A stretch of 64,000 nucleotides of DNA from Streptococcus suis (GCF_002964575.1 NZ_POQQ01000048.1:1-64000), one strand, 5' to 3'. Positions 27,313-37,369 are shown, numbered from the stretch's first letter. Notes: generated by a model not told the origin, from the sequence alone. Made by a program: numbers and translations.

Positions 27313-28279
27313 AATTGCAACCAAGAAAAGTAAGAAAAAACAATTATGGAAAACAGTTGGTATATCTACACTAGGGCTCTTGTTTATAACGGGAGTGACC
27401 TTGAAGACCTTGCAGATTTTAACTGCTAATAATGGAGAAAAAATCTATCAAGAACATGAATTATTGTCACAGGTTGCCTATCCAAACATTGAATATTCAA
27501 CCTACTATTATAAAGCGACCTCTCTATTTGCTGGTGCTGTCCATGCAGATCGCCACAAAGATTTGGCAGGGGTTCCAGTAGCATTTGGTGACTATGAATA
27601 TCACTATGACTGGATGGGAACGTATTTGGATTTTTCTCAGGATGGTCCATCTTATAAAGGAAATATCGCCTATGATCGCCAAACTTGGTCAAAATTGCCA
27701 CTCTTCTATAATACGGAGATGATCGACACAGATGACTTTGCAACTGTCCCTAGTCAAGAACTTTCTCTAGTGAAAGAAATGTCCAATCAGCTAGTAGAAG
27801 TTGCCATCACTTTTGACAAAAAATATAGTTTAGGCGAGTTGCAGACCATGTTACCCCAAAATTTGAAAAAGAATTGGTACTGGATTGGAACAGCTTCTAA
27901 GATGAACGCGGCAGATTTTCGCATGGATCAGTTGTTTGGTTTTCAAGGAGATGACTTAAAGGTTTATAAACCAGATGCTGATTTACCAGCAGAGGCGACT
28001 GCATGGAATCCTTTAACACCTATGAAAAAAATGGCTGAACAGTATAATCATTATTTAGGGGAATATGCACTTGTTACAGATATGCAAATCTTTTTAGACA
28101 AGTTTGATCATACCGACTTCACCAAACAAGAAGAGATTGACCAATTGGAGTTCGCAGGCATTATCCTAACAGGCAGAGCAGAAGACTTTGCCCAGCTAGA
28201 GGGCAAGGACTGGATTTATGCTTCGAGTATCGGAGCTTCTGTCCAAAACCAGCCTTATTATCAGTTAGAAATTCCATAA
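27299..28279 (+). CDS. Probable membrane-bound anti-sigma factor
   Basis: The start MKTFEIATKKS at 27299 has AAAGG eight bases upstream, while the ATG at 27293 is too close. The 326-residue protein has a short basic cytoplasmic part (1-17), one membrane helix (about 18-42) and a large extracytoplasmic domain. It resembles the Sigma_reg_N/Sigma_reg_C family of anti-sigma factors in Firmicutes, with YPNIEYSTYYYKATSLF early and LVEVAITFDKKYSLGELQTMLP in the middle. It overlaps the sigma gene and should hold that factor inactive at the membrane. Confidence 0.8.
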   Translation: MKTFEIATKKSKKKQLWKTVGISTLGLLFITGVTLKTLQILTANNGEKIYQEHELLSQVAYPNIEYSTYYYKATSLFAGAVHADRHKDLAGVPVAFGDYEYHYDWMGTYLDFSQDGPSYKGNIAYDRQTWSKLPLFYNTEMIDTDDFATVPSQELSLVKEMSNQLVEVAITFDKKYSLGELQTMLPQNLKKNWYWIGTASKMNAADFRMDQLFGFQGDDLKVYKPDADLPAEATAWNPLTPMKKMAEQYNHYLGEYALVTDMQIFLDKFDHTDFTKQEEIDQLEFAGIILTGRAEDFAQLEGKDWIYASSIGASVQNQPYYQLEIP

Positions 28280-28292
28280 TAGATGAATAACT

Positions 28293-28325
28293 ACCTTGCT
28301 TGAATTGCTTTCAGACAAGGTTTTT
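28293..28325 (+). terminator. Terminator of the sigma/anti-sigma operon
   Basis: ACCTTG (28293-28298) pairs with CAAGGT (28316-28321) around a long loop, followed by T residues. Confidence 0.7.
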
Positions 28326-28513
28326 CATTTATTTGGAAAAATTTTTAAAAAATTTTCTTTTTTCATGACTATTTACGAATAGTATAAGTAAGGGAAAGAA
28401 TATTACTTTCTCAATACAAATATTACAAAAATGTTACAATTTTCGTTCAAAATATGACATATATAGTTATATTATAGGAGTGAAAAGGATAACAGAAAGG
28501 TAGGATATGATTT

Positions 28514-30067
28514 ATGCGCCGCACAAGATTTGGTCAAGAAAAACAAAGTTTCTCTATTCGGAAGTATTCCTTGGGTGCTGCTTCAGTACTGATAGGAACT
28601 AGTTTGGTCTTTGGGCTACAGGATGTAAAGGCTGATGAGCAGGTAGGGACAGCTGCATCAAGTAACCTATCGCTGGTACAAGTAGGAGAGAGTAACCAGG
28701 CTGTTCAGCTAAAGTCTGAACCAGCTCAGCTTGTAGATGAGACACAAAAGGTTGCTAGCCAGACAGAGGGACAGGCGTCTGGTGTGGAGAGCAGTCATAC
28801 TCTGACTTCGGAAAGTCAAGTTTCTCCAGTAGCTTCAAGTCAAGAAAAGCCTAGCACTACTACCAGTCAGGAACCCTCCCCACAGGAAACTTCGGTAGTA
28901 GAGGCTACTCGAACTTTACCAGTAACAGTTACCAGTCCACCAGCACAGGCAAGTACTCCGACAGGTCAGTTGACAATCCAAAATCAGACAAGTACAGGTT
29001 TTGATATCGAGGTTTCTAATGTATCGGATAGCCAGGGAATCAAAGCGGTGAAAGTGCCGGTCTGGTCAGAACAGGAAGGTCAAAATGATATTGTTTGGTA
29101 TGATGCCGTCCGCCAAGCCAACGGAAATTATAAGGTATCGGTTTCTCTAACTACGCATAAGAATGAACAAGGAGTCTATCACGCTCACCTTTACTATGTA
29201 GAAAACGATGGAAAGCTAGTTGGTGTAACCACAACTCAAACCAAAGCATCAGTTGCGGGTTCATCCCAAGCGACACAGGTAGAGAAATTAGCAGACCAAG
29301 GAACTTATCATTTTACCAAACAGGTTGCTGTAAAAAATGAAGCTAAGGAAGGTGCAATAACACAGTTCACATTTGAAAAGGGAGAGAAAGTCAATTACGA
29401 TAAAAAAATAGAATCAGACGGTCATCAGTGGATTTCCTATTTGTCTTATAGTGGTGTTCGACGTTATGTCGATTTGGGAAAACTTTCAAGTTCAGTTCAG
29501 TCTGTCGCTGGTCAGCCAGTAACAACACAAACAAGTACTCCGACAGGTCAATTGACAATCCAAAATCAGACAAGTACAGGTTTTGATATCGAGATTTCTA
29601 ATGTATCGGATAGCCAGGGAATCAAAGCGGTGAAAGTGCCGGTCTGGTCAGAACAGGAAGGTCAAAATGATATTGTTTGGTATGATGCCGTCCGCCAAGC
29701 CAACGGAAATTATAAGGTATCGGTTTCTCTAACTACGCATAAGAATGAACAAGGAGTCTATCACGCTCACCTTTACTATGTAGAAAACGATGGAAAGCTA
29801 GTTGGTGTAACCACAACTCAAACCAAAGCATCCGTTGCGGGTTCATCCCAAGCGACACAGGTAGAGAAATTAGCAGACCAAGGAACTTATCATTTTACCA
29901 AACAGGTTGCTGTAAAAAATGAAGCTAAGGAAGGTGCAATAACGCAGTTCACATTTGAAAAGGGAGAGAAAGTCAATTACGATAAAAAAATAGAATCAGA
30001 CGGTCATCAGTGGATTTCCTATTTGTCTTATAGTGGTGTTCGTCGTTACGTCAAAATTGATAACTAG
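28514..30067 (+). CDS. YSIRK surface protein with two GBS Bsp-like/SH3 repeats
   Basis: The 517-residue secreted protein has a YSIRK-type signal (FSIRKYSLGAAS at 13-24, cleavage likely after A40), a Ser/Thr/Gln-rich low-complexity stretch (about 41-146), and two near-identical units at about 147-319 and 340-513. Each unit has a GBS_Bsp-like domain (SNVSDSQGIKAVKVPVWS) followed by a bacterial SH3-like domain (TYHFTKQVAVKNEA to YSGVRRYV). There is no LPXTG motif, hydrophobic tail or catalytic domain; it ends KIDN. Attachment probably depends on the SH3-like domains binding the wall. Role unknown; related modules occur in streptococcal cell-shape and wall-hydrolase proteins. Confidence 0.88.
   Translation: MRRTRFGQEKQSFSIRKYSLGAASVLIGTSLVFGLQDVKADEQVGTAASSNLSLVQVGESNQAVQLKSEPAQLVDETQKVASQTEGQASGVESSHTLTSESQVSPVASSQEKPSTTTSQEPSPQETSVVEATRTLPVTVTSPPAQASTPTGQLTIQNQTSTGFDIEVSNVSDSQGIKAVKVPVWSEQEGQNDIVWYDAVRQANGNYKVSVSLTTHKNEQGVYHAHLYYVENDGKLVGVTTTQTKASVAGSSQATQVEKLADQGTYHFTKQVAVKNEAKEGAITQFTFEKGEKVNYDKKIESDGHQWISYLSYSGVRRYVDLGKLSSSVQSVAGQPVTTQTSTPTGQLTIQNQTSTGFDIEISNVSDSQGIKAVKVPVWSEQEGQNDIVWYDAVRQANGNYKVSVSLTTHKNEQGVYHAHLYYVENDGKLVGVTTTQTKASVAGSSQATQVEKLADQGTYHFTKQVAVKNEAKEGAITQFTFEKGEKVNYDKKIESDGHQWISYLSYSGVRRYVKIDN
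28951..29470 (+). repeat. 520-bp direct repeat, unit 1
   Basis: This unit matches 29533-30052 with only about seven base differences seen by eye, nearly all silent; the one amino-acid change noticed is Val to Ile (EVSNV versus EISNV). The copies are 582 bases (194 codons) apart, separated by a unique linker of 62 bases. Confidence 0.9.
29533..30052 (+). repeat. 520-bp direct repeat, unit 2
   Basis: Second copy of the unit at 28951-29470. It ends nearly at the stop codon, so recombination between the copies would delete or add exactly one in-frame module of 194 codons. Confidence 0.9.
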
Positions 30068-30092
30068 AACCAGCTAGTTACTGATATAACTG

Positions 30093-30119
30093 ACTCGTCA
30101 GCAGGACTTGCTGGCGAGT
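30093..30119 (+). terminator. Terminator of the surface protein gene
   Basis: ACTCGTCAGCA (30093-30103) pairs with TGCTGGCGAGT (30109-30119), an 11-bp stem with one G-T pair and a 5-base loop; the following T tract is weak. Confidence 0.7.
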
Positions 30120-30187
30120 TATTGCTGGTCTGGGAAGCTAGAAAAAAGGACTTTCTGGCAATAAATAACAAAAAAGATAGAAAATGC

Positions 30188-30215
30188 TTGCATTTCTGCT
30201 ACAATTTGATAGAAT
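30188..30215 (+). promoter_or_regulatory. Predicted tuf promoter
   Basis: TTGCAT (30188-30193) and TAGAAT (30210-30215) are 16 bases apart, about 70 bases before the tuf start. An alternative TACAAT box with an upstream TG lies a few bases earlier. Confidence 0.5.
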
Positions 30216-30287
30216 AGTAAGGTAAAGTTAGACCGTATTGCCTACTGTCTATCTATAAAATATATTTTATTGGAGGCTTTTACCAAA

Positions 30288-31484
30288 ATGGCAAAAGAAA
30301 AATACGATCGTAGTAAACCACACGTTAACATTGGTACAATTGGACACGTTGACCACGGTAAAACTACTTTGACTGCAGCTATCACAACTGTATTGGCACG
30401 TCGCTTGCCTTCATCAGTTAACCAACCTAAAGACTATGCGTCTATCGATGCTGCTCCAGAAGAGCGCGAGCGCGGTATCACTATCAACACTGCACACGTT
30501 GAGTACGAAACTGAAAAACGCCACTACGCTCACATCGACGCTCCAGGACACGCGGACTACGTTAAAAACATGATCACTGGTGCCGCTCAGATGGACGGTG
30601 CTATCCTTGTAGTAGCTTCAACTGACGGTCCAATGCCACAAACTCGTGAGCACATCCTTCTTTCACGTCAGGTTGGTGTTAAACACCTTATCGTCTTCAT
30701 GAACAAAGTTGACTTGGTTGACGACGAAGAATTGCTTGAGTTGGTTGAAATGGAAATCCGTGACCTTCTTTCAGAATACGATTTCCCAGGTGATGATCTT
30801 CCAGTTATCCAAGGTTCAGCTCTTAAAGCTCTTGAAGGTGATGCTAAGTACGAAGACATCGTTATGGAATTGATGAACACTGTTGATGAGTACATTCCAG
30901 AACCAGAACGCGACACTGACAAACCATTGTTGCTTCCAGTCGAGGACGTATTCTCAATCACTGGTCGTGGTACTGTAGCTTCAGGACGTATCGACCGTGG
31001 TACAGTTCGTGTCAACGACGAAATCGAAATCGTTGGTCTTCAAGAAGAAAAATCTAAAGCAGTTGTTACTGGTGTTGAAATGTTCCGTAAACAACTTGAC
31101 GAAGGTCTTGCCGGCGATAACGTTGGTGTGCTTCTTCGTGGTGTTCAACGTGATGAAATCGAACGTGGTCAAGTTATCTCTAAACCAGGTTCAATCAACC
31201 CACACACTAAATTCAAAGGTGAAGTTTACATCCTTACTAAAGAAGAAGGTGGACGTCACACTCCATTCTTCGACAACTACCGTCCACAGTTCTACTTCCG
31301 TACAACTGACGTAACTGGTTCAATCAAATTGCCAGAAGGTACTGAAATGGTAATGCCTGGTGATAACGTTACTATCGACGTTGAATTGATCCACCCAATC
31401 GCCGTTGAACAAGGTACTACTTTCTCTATCCGTGAAGGTGGACGTACTGTTGGTTCAGGTATGGTTACAGAAATCGAAGCTTAA
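30288..31484 (+). CDS. tuf: Elongation factor Tu
   Basis: The start [14 protein letters not shown] at 30288 gives 398 residues; upstream in-frame codons are not used by the family. EF-Tu carries aminoacyl-tRNA to the ribosome with GTP. The G1 loop GHVDHGKT, the DAPGH G3 motif, the NKVD G4 motif and domains 2 and 3 are all complete. Codon bias is extreme (GAA, CGT, GGT preference), as expected for one of the most abundant proteins. GGAGG lies 11 bases before the ATG. It is transcribed alone here, not in a str operon, as usual in streptococci. Confidence 0.99.
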   Translation: MAKEKYDRSKPHVNIGTIGHVDHGKTTLTAAITTVLARRLPSSVNQPKDYASIDAAPEERERGITINTAHVEYETEKRHYAHIDAPGHADYVKNMITGAAQMDGAILVVASTDGPMPQTREHILLSRQVGVKHLIVFMNKVDLVDDEELLELVEMEIRDLLSEYDFPGDDLPVIQGSALKALEGDAKYEDIVMELMNTVDEYIPEPERDTDKPLLLPVEDVFSITGRGTVASGRIDRGTVRVNDEIEIVGLQEEKSKAVVTGVEMFRKQLDEGLAGDNVGVLLRGVQRDEIERGQVISKPGSINPHTKFKGEVYILTKEEGGRHTPFFDNYRPQFYFRTTDVTGSIKLPEGTEMVMPGDNVTIDVELIHPIAVEQGTTFSIREGGRTVGSGMVTEIEA

Positions 31485-31535
31485 TTCGATTGAGTTCCCA
31501 GAAATAACAATTATAGTCAGACAACTAAATTGTAA

Positions 31536-31563
31536 CTCTCTACTCTCGGGTAGAGGGTTTTTT
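31536..31563 (+). terminator. Terminator of tuf
   Basis: CTCTCTAC (31536-31543) pairs with GTAGAGGG (31550-31557) with G-T pairs tolerated, followed by six T residues. Confidence 0.88.
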
Positions 31564-31804
31564 CTGTAACAAATACCGATACTATTTCTAGCTCCTATCT
31601 GTAATACCAGTATAGATCATTCGGTTTTATGTAGATTTTGAGTTCTTAATATACTTAAGAGAGTGCTTCTATGCGCAAGTCGATAAATGTAGATAGATTT
31701 ATAAAAAATTAGTAGGAAAGGCTTTCGTTATAGATTACTATTTTTCGAAAACATTTCATGATCTATGAGAAGGTATGATACAATAAAGTGAAAGGAGAGA
31801 TATT
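31564..31804. other. AT-rich intergenic region upstream of the carboxypeptidase gene
   Basis: No ORF, RNA gene or repeat is evident. Near its right end TACAAT at 31779-31784 with TG one base before it forms an extended -10 promoter for the gene at 31805; the -35 is weak. AAAGGAG at 31790 supplies the ribosome binding site. Confidence 0.5.
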
Positions 31805-32902
31805 ATGAGAAAAATACGTTTTTACTTTATGCTATTATTTAGTTTTTGTAGCCTTTCTCTATTTTCTTCCCATATGGTCTTCGCTCTAGATAATCAGTCG
31901 GGAACAGCAGGAGAGAGTCATGCTATTTACAGATTATATAATTATGAAAATGGGGAACATCTTTATACAATCGATGCTAACGAAAAAGATGTACTGTATC
32001 AGCAACATCATTGGGGCTATGAGGGAGTAGCCTGGTATGCTCCTAGTTCGGGAAATGCTGTTTATCGCTTATATAATCATGGACTGCAAAATCATTTATA
32101 TACAATGGATTTAAATGAGGTAAGGGTATTGACAACCTATCATGGGTGGCAGTTAGATAATGCTGGGAATCCAGTTTTTTATTCTGGGGGTAGCACACCG
32201 ATTTATCGTGTTTATAATCCTGCATTACGTGGTTTACATCATTGGACTACTGATTTTAATGAGTATAGTATCTTGCCAAATCATGGTTGGAAACAAGAAG
32301 GTGAGGCATTTTTTGCCGAGAGTTTAGGGAATCCGATGCAGACCCAATATGTATCGAATGTCTTATATAATGGTTATTACTATTATGTAAGAGGTAAATA
32401 TGGGTATGTTCCAATTGTCAACAAAAAATATCCTGTCAACAGTCAATATAGCCCGGGTGAAAACGCTGAGGCAAAGGCAGCTTTCCTAACTCTGACTAAT
32501 CAAATGCGTCAGCTCGGATTTTCAATAAGTCATTCTTATAGTGGTTTTAGAAGTTATAGTCTACAGGATTCCCTATATAATAATTATGTTGCTCAGGAGG
32601 GACGATCGGCAGCGGATCGTTATTCTGCTCGTCCTGGGTATAGTGAGCATCAAACTGGTCTAGCTTTTGATATTTTGAATGGTCAAGGGGAACTTTTGCA
32701 GGGAGAAGCAGCTCAATGGTTAGCCAAACACGCTCATGAATATGGTTTTATCATAAGGTATCTTCCTGGAAAAGAAGCGATAACAGGTTATATGCATGAG
32801 GAGTGGCATGTTCGATATGTTGGTCAGGAAGCGGCTGATATTTATCATTCAGGTCTAACGCTTGAGGAATATTTTGAGATTACAGGTGGAGATTATCAGT
32901 AA
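31805..32902 (+). CDS. Secreted M15 (VanY-type) carboxypeptidase with DUF5648 repeats
   Basis: The 365-residue protein has a signal peptide (about 1-28), three DUF5648-type repeats (about 40-80, 84-126 and 132-171), each with the YRLYN and HLYT/HHWTT pattern, and a C-terminal M15B peptidase domain (about 220-360). Zinc ligands are H282 and D289 in SEHQTGLAFD and H335 in EEWHVRYVG. Such enzymes trim the D-Ala from wall stem peptides (DacB/LdcB/VanY group). The N-terminal repeats probably bind wall or surface glycan. The pairing of these modules is unusual for a housekeeping carboxypeptidase. Monocistronic, with its own promoter. Confidence 0.88.
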   Translation: MRKIRFYFMLLFSFCSLSLFSSHMVFALDNQSGTAGESHAIYRLYNYENGEHLYTIDANEKDVLYQQHHWGYEGVAWYAPSSGNAVYRLYNHGLQNHLYTMDLNEVRVLTTYHGWQLDNAGNPVFYSGGSTPIYRVYNPALRGLHHWTTDFNEYSILPNHGWKQEGEAFFAESLGNPMQTQYVSNVLYNGYYYYVRGKYGYVPIVNKKYPVNSQYSPGENAEAKAAFLTLTNQMRQLGFSISHSYSGFRSYSLQDSLYNNYVAQEGRSAADRYSARPGYSEHQTGLAFDILNGQGELLQGEAAQWLAKHAHEYGFIIRYLPGKEAITGYMHEEWHVRYVGQEAADIYHSGLTLEEYFEITGGDYQ

Positions 32903-33014
32903 ACAAGAGTAGAAGTCCGTAGTCTCAGGTTGCTAAATACGGGCTTGGGAATTCCATATTGTACTTTAATCTTTTTTAAAAATATGCTATAATAGGGACT
33001 GTAAAAAATTTTAA

Positions 33015-33782
<768 letters not shown>

Positions 33783-33795
33783 TAAGAGCATAGAA

Positions 33796-33832
33796 AAAGA
33801 CATCGGGTGCAACAATCCGATGTCTTTTTTTT
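33796..33832. terminator. Terminator between tpiA and the convergent HAD gene
   Basis: AAAGACATCGG (33796-33806) pairs with CCGATGTCTTT (33817-33827), followed by a long T run on the plus strand. Confidence 0.92.
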
Positions 33833-33846
33833 GTGACTGTAATAGG

Positions 33847-34656
33847 TTATTTGAGTACCCATTCTCTGAGAGCATGGGCGACTCCGCTCTCGTCATTGGA
33901 TTTGGTAATGTATTTGGCAATTTTTTTAAGTTCTGGATTTCCGTTTTCCATGACCACAGGGTTACCGACAACTTCAAGCATGGAACGGTCATTTTCTTGG
34001 TCACCGATGGCCATGGTTTGGTCCATGGTCAGCCCCAATTTTTCAGCTAATTGGATGATAGCCTGTCCCTTGTTAACTGTTTTAGGGGTGATTTCCAAAT
34101 AAAATGGTGCAGATTTGGCAACATTGTATTTGTCAGTTAGGCTAGCAGGCAGTTGTGGGATGGCAGCGTCAAGAATGTCTGCCTCGTCTACCATCATGAC
34201 CTTAATGATTTCCTTGTCAGCCATCTCCTCTGGAGTTCGGTAGAAGACAGGCGAGCTGACTAGCATGGATTCATAAATGGTATATTTCCCAATATTGCGG
34301 TTGGCAGTATACATGCCCTCTTTTGTACTGGCATGCATAGGAAGCTTGAGTTTGCGGGCAGCTAATTCGATGTCCAGATAATCGTCGTAGGACAAGGGAT
34401 CTTTGACAATATCCTCACCAGTGGCAGCGTCTTGAACAAGACCACCGTTAAAGGTAATAACATAGTCGCCAACCTCATTTAGATGGAGTTCTTCCAAAAT
34501 TGTACGAACACCAGAGATGGGGCGACCTGTGGCAATGACAATTTTCACACCTGCTTTTTTGGCATCCTGGATGGCTGAAAAGACCTCAGGTGTGATTTCG
34601 TGTTGGCTATTTAAGAGGGTACCATCGATGTCGATGGCGACGAGTTTAATTGACAT
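33847..34656 (-). CDS. Cof-type HAD hydrolase
   Basis: The start MSIKLVAIDIDGTLL at 34656 has CTGGAG upstream and gives 269 residues. Catalytic D8 and D10 are in AIDIDGT; motif II is VIATGRP near residue 44; the Lys region and motif IV GDQENDRSMLE lie near 216. A C2B cap sits between. Such proteins dephosphorylate sugar phosphates or flavin-type metabolites. It overlaps the upstream HD-domain gene by 11 bases, indicating a two-gene leftward operon. Confidence 0.92.
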   Translation of the reverse strand: MSIKLVAIDIDGTLLNSQHEITPEVFSAIQDAKKAGVKIVIATGRPISGVRTILEELHLNEVGDYVITFNGGLVQDAATGEDIVKDPLSYDDYLDIELAARKLKLPMHASTKEGMYTANRNIGKYTIYESMLVSSPVFYRTPEEMADKEIIKVMMVDEADILDAAIPQLPASLTDKYNVAKSAPFYLEITPKTVNKGQAIIQLAEKLGLTMDQTMAIGDQENDRSMLEVVGNPVVMENGNPELKKIAKYITKSNDESGVAHALREWVLK

Positions 34657-35959
34657 GGTTTTCTCCAGTTGTAAATTGATCGTTGTGAATATGGCTGATA
34701 AAATCAGCAGTTTGTGGGCTGAAAATCCCAGTATCTTCCAGCATTTCTTTTGGGAAATAGAAGCGGCTATCACCATGGATGGTTCCAGAAAGAGAGTGGA
34801 CAATAGGCGATAAGGTGGATAGTTCGACCTTGGTGTCATCCTTGCGATAAATCTCAATCTGCGTCCGTTTCTTTTCAGCATGGGGACGGTAAATATCGTA
34901 AGGCAGGTCAAAATTATGATGGATGGCTGTATAATATTCAGGGTCAAAGCCAACATCGGCGACCAAGCTACGAAGTTGATTGAGTTCTTCTTCGTTTTCT
35001 ACCTTAAAGGTGATGGATTTGAAGACTTTTCGGTTGATGTAGCGCTGGGCCAGGTCGGATAAAATATGATCGGGACCATCAATCCAAGATTGGAAATAGG
35101 TATTCATCACTCCGTCATCCAGGGCTAGATAGTCAGACAAGCTGACACGGTGTTCAAAAAAGGGCAGGAGACGGGGAGAGGTTCGAGCAAAAAAGTCTTG
35201 CTCGCTCTTATAGAGTAATTTTGCCCGATTGAGCAAGTTCTGTAATAAAACTTCCATAGAACGACTGGCAGGATGGAAGTAGACCTGCATATACATTTGG
35301 TAACGGCTAAGGACATAGTCTTCCACAGCGTGCATACCGGATTCCTTGAAGGCAATGCCGTTTTCTGTGGGTCGGATAACACGCAAAATGCGGGTCAAGT
35401 CAAATTCGCCATAATTTGCTCCTGTAAAATAGGAGTCTCTCAATAGGTAATCCATACGGTCAACGTCAATTTGACTGGAAATCAGTTGAACCACCTGTTT
35501 ATTGGGATAGGTGTGGTTGATGACGGAGGCAATTTTATCAGGGAAATCAGGTGCAATCTGTTTCAATAGACTATTGACTTCCGTTTCAGGACTGGTAATA
35601 ATGGCACAGGTCATTTCTTCGTGGTCGGTATCAAAGAGGCGCTCAAAGGTATGGGAGTAGGCGCCGTGTCCAATATCGTGCAAGAGGGCAGCGACCATGG
35701 TTATCAGGCTTTCTGAAGGGTTCCAGAGCTGGGGATACTTCTCTTCAAATTTTTCTGTAATTCGTCGGGCAATTTCATAGGCACCCAGGCAGTGCGAAAA
35801 GCGGCTATGCTCGCCACCATGGAAGGTATAGGAAGTGGTTCCTAGTTGCTTGATGCGGCGTAGTCGCTGAAATTCCTTTGTATTGATGAGTTTGTAAATC
35901 AGTTCATGGTCAACATGAACATAATTATGGACGGGGTCACGAAAAACTTTTTCTATCAT
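34646..35959 (-). CDS. HD-domain phosphohydrolase (dNTPase-like, YwfO/EF1143 type)
   Basis: The 437-residue protein has the HD metal-binding set: H51 or H56 in GGEHSRFSHC, H94-D95 in LLHDIGHGAYSH, and a distal Asp in SQIDVDRMDYLLRDS near residue 166. The N-terminal VFRDPVHNYVHVDHEL is typical for the YwfO group, whose Enterococcus member EF1143 hydrolyses dNTPs with allosteric control. It is the first gene of an operon with the HAD hydrolase that overlaps its end. A dNTP pool role is family inference. Confidence 0.88.
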   Translation of the reverse strand: MIEKVFRDPVHNYVHVDHELIYKLINTKEFQRLRRIKQLGTTSYTFHGGEHSRFSHCLGAYEIARRITEKFEEKYPQLWNPSESLITMVAALLHDIGHGAYSHTFERLFDTDHEEMTCAIITSPETEVNSLLKQIAPDFPDKIASVINHTYPNKQVVQLISSQIDVDRMDYLLRDSYFTGANYGEFDLTRILRVIRPTENGIAFKESGMHAVEDYVLSRYQMYMQVYFHPASRSMEVLLQNLLNRAKLLYKSEQDFFARTSPRLLPFFEHRVSLSDYLALDDGVMNTYFQSWIDGPDHILSDLAQRYINRKVFKSITFKVENEEELNQLRSLVADVGFDPEYYTAIHHNFDLPYDIYRPHAEKKRTQIEIYRKDDTKVELSTLSPIVHSLSGTIHGDSRFYFPKEMLEDTGIFSPQTADFISHIHNDQFTTGENHVN

Positions 35960-36022
35960 GCTTTTATTATACCAAAAATTGTCAGAATTTCGGATTTTTT
36001 CTCATAAAACAAGGATATTGCT

Positions 36023-36946
36023 ATGTACCAAAGACTGTCTTTTGAGTATAATGGAGAAATGACAAATAAACTTATTTTACATGCTATCCAGTTCATCCTT
36101 GTGGGGATGATTGCTTGGATGCTTTACTTGATTGTTAGCTATGCTCGGAAGAATAAGATTTCCTTGACGGACAGATTTTGGACAGGCTTTGCCATTGGTT
36201 ATGTGACAGACTTGTTGGATACCTTGGGGATTGGTACCTTCGCTACAACCACAAGTTTGCTGAAGGCGACAAAATTGATAGATGACGACCGACGGATTCC
36301 AGCAACCATGACGACGGCCCATATCATTCCTATCTTGTTGGAAGCATTGCTCTTTATCACCATTGTAGAAGTGGAGATGACAACCCTGATTTCCCTTGCT
36401 ATCGCGGCCTTTACAGGTGCTTCGGTTGGTGCCCGTGTGACGCAACATTGGGATACACGAAAAGTTCAACGTGTCTTGGGGATTTTGCTAATCATTGCAG
36501 CAGGAATTATGGTTTATCGGATGCTGACCAATCCTGGTGCGGATTTGGCTAATGATGTCCGCGGTTTGACAGGTTGGAAGTTGCTAGTCGGGATTGTCTT
36601 TGACTTCTTTATCGGTATGCTTTTGAGTATGGGCTTGGGCAACTATGCGCCAGAGCTGATTTTCTTCTCACTGATGGGCATTAGTCCAGCTGTGGCCCTT
36701 CCTGTTATGATGTTGAATGCTGCCATGATGTTGTCTGCTGGTGCCAAGCAATTTATCCAGTCTGGTCGGGTCAACTGGCCAGGGGTGCCAGGTATTATTG
36801 TAGGTGGTGTTTTAGGGGTTTTAACAGCAGCCTTCTTCCTATCCAACCTAGACATCAATAATTTGAAAATCTTGGTTGTCTTTATCGCAGCCTATACAGG
36901 TCTGACCCTACTTCGTTCATCATTCATTACTAATATTAAAAAATAA
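36023..36946 (+). CDS. TauE/SafE family membrane permease
   Basis: The protein has about 307 residues with the start at 36023, preceded by AAGGAT six bases upstream; an internal ATG at 36059 is possible but its GGAG is only two bases away. About eight membrane segments are visible, with the family pattern ATTTSLLKATKLI near residue 75 and VGGVLGVLTAAFF near the C-terminus. The family exports or imports small organic or sulfur anions such as sulfite; the substrate here is unknown. The DUF1934 gene begins 11 bases after the stop, so they form an operon. Confidence 0.82.
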   Translation: MYQRLSFEYNGEMTNKLILHAIQFILVGMIAWMLYLIVSYARKNKISLTDRFWTGFAIGYVTDLLDTLGIGTFATTTSLLKATKLIDDDRRIPATMTTAHIIPILLEALLFITIVEVEMTTLISLAIAAFTGASVGARVTQHWDTRKVQRVLGILLIIAAGIMVYRMLTNPGADLANDVRGLTGWKLLVGIVFDFFIGMLLSMGLGNYAPELIFFSLMGISPAVALPVMMLNAAMMLSAGAKQFIQSGRVNWPGVPGIIVGGVLGVLTAAFFLSNLDINNLKILVVFIAAYTGLTLLRSSFITNIKK

Positions 36947-36957
36947 TAGGAGGAGCC

Positions 36958-37344
36958 ATGCAGATTCATCTACGGAATGAAATTGATTTAGATGGACAGT
37001 TGGAAGTGATAGACCAGACTTTTCCTGTAGAAGTGAAGGAAAAAGAAGGCAAAGTCTATCTCATTTATCAGAATGATGAGGCTGAAAAGGTTGTCATCAA
37101 GTGTGATGAAAACGAACTGATAATGACACGTTTTTCCAATCCCAAGTCTATCATGCGATTTGTGAAGGAACAAGAAGCTATTGTAACCATTCCCACACCT
37201 ATGGGGATCCAGCATTTTGTCACACAAACCAGCCTATATCAGATGAGTGCTGAACTGCAAGAACTAGCCCTCCATTATGACTTAAAGGGGCTTGAACATC
37301 AGCAGAAATTTGCTAGCTATAGGATGATGATTGCTTGGAAATGA
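36958..37344 (+). CDS. DUF1934 protein (YwiB-like beta-barrel)
   Basis: The 128-residue protein matches the DUF1934 pattern: a small calycin-like barrel with alternating beta strands, starting MQIHLRNEIDLDGQLEVIDQ, a central KEGKVYLIYQND and ENELIMTRFSNPKS, and a C-terminal LHYDLKG strand. No signal or membrane segment is present. The function is unknown. It has an AGGAGG site and follows the TauE/SafE gene closely. Confidence 0.8.
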   Translation: MQIHLRNEIDLDGQLEVIDQTFPVEVKEKEGKVYLIYQNDEAEKVVIKCDENELIMTRFSNPKSIMRFVKEQEAIVTIPTPMGIQHFVTQTSLYQMSAELQELALHYDLKGLEHQQKFASYRMMIAWK

Positions 37345-37369
37345 AAAACGTTTTCATAGAAAATATTCT

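Noticed and set aside
28951..30052. Assembly duplication of the surface protein module
   Set aside because: The units differ at several positions and are joined by a unique linker, so a simple assembly error is unlikely, although long reads would settle it.
37341..37357. cre-like site near the end of the DUF1934 gene
   Set aside because: TGAAAAACGTTTTCA looks palindromic but has one base too many, so the central CG is out of register with the cre consensus.
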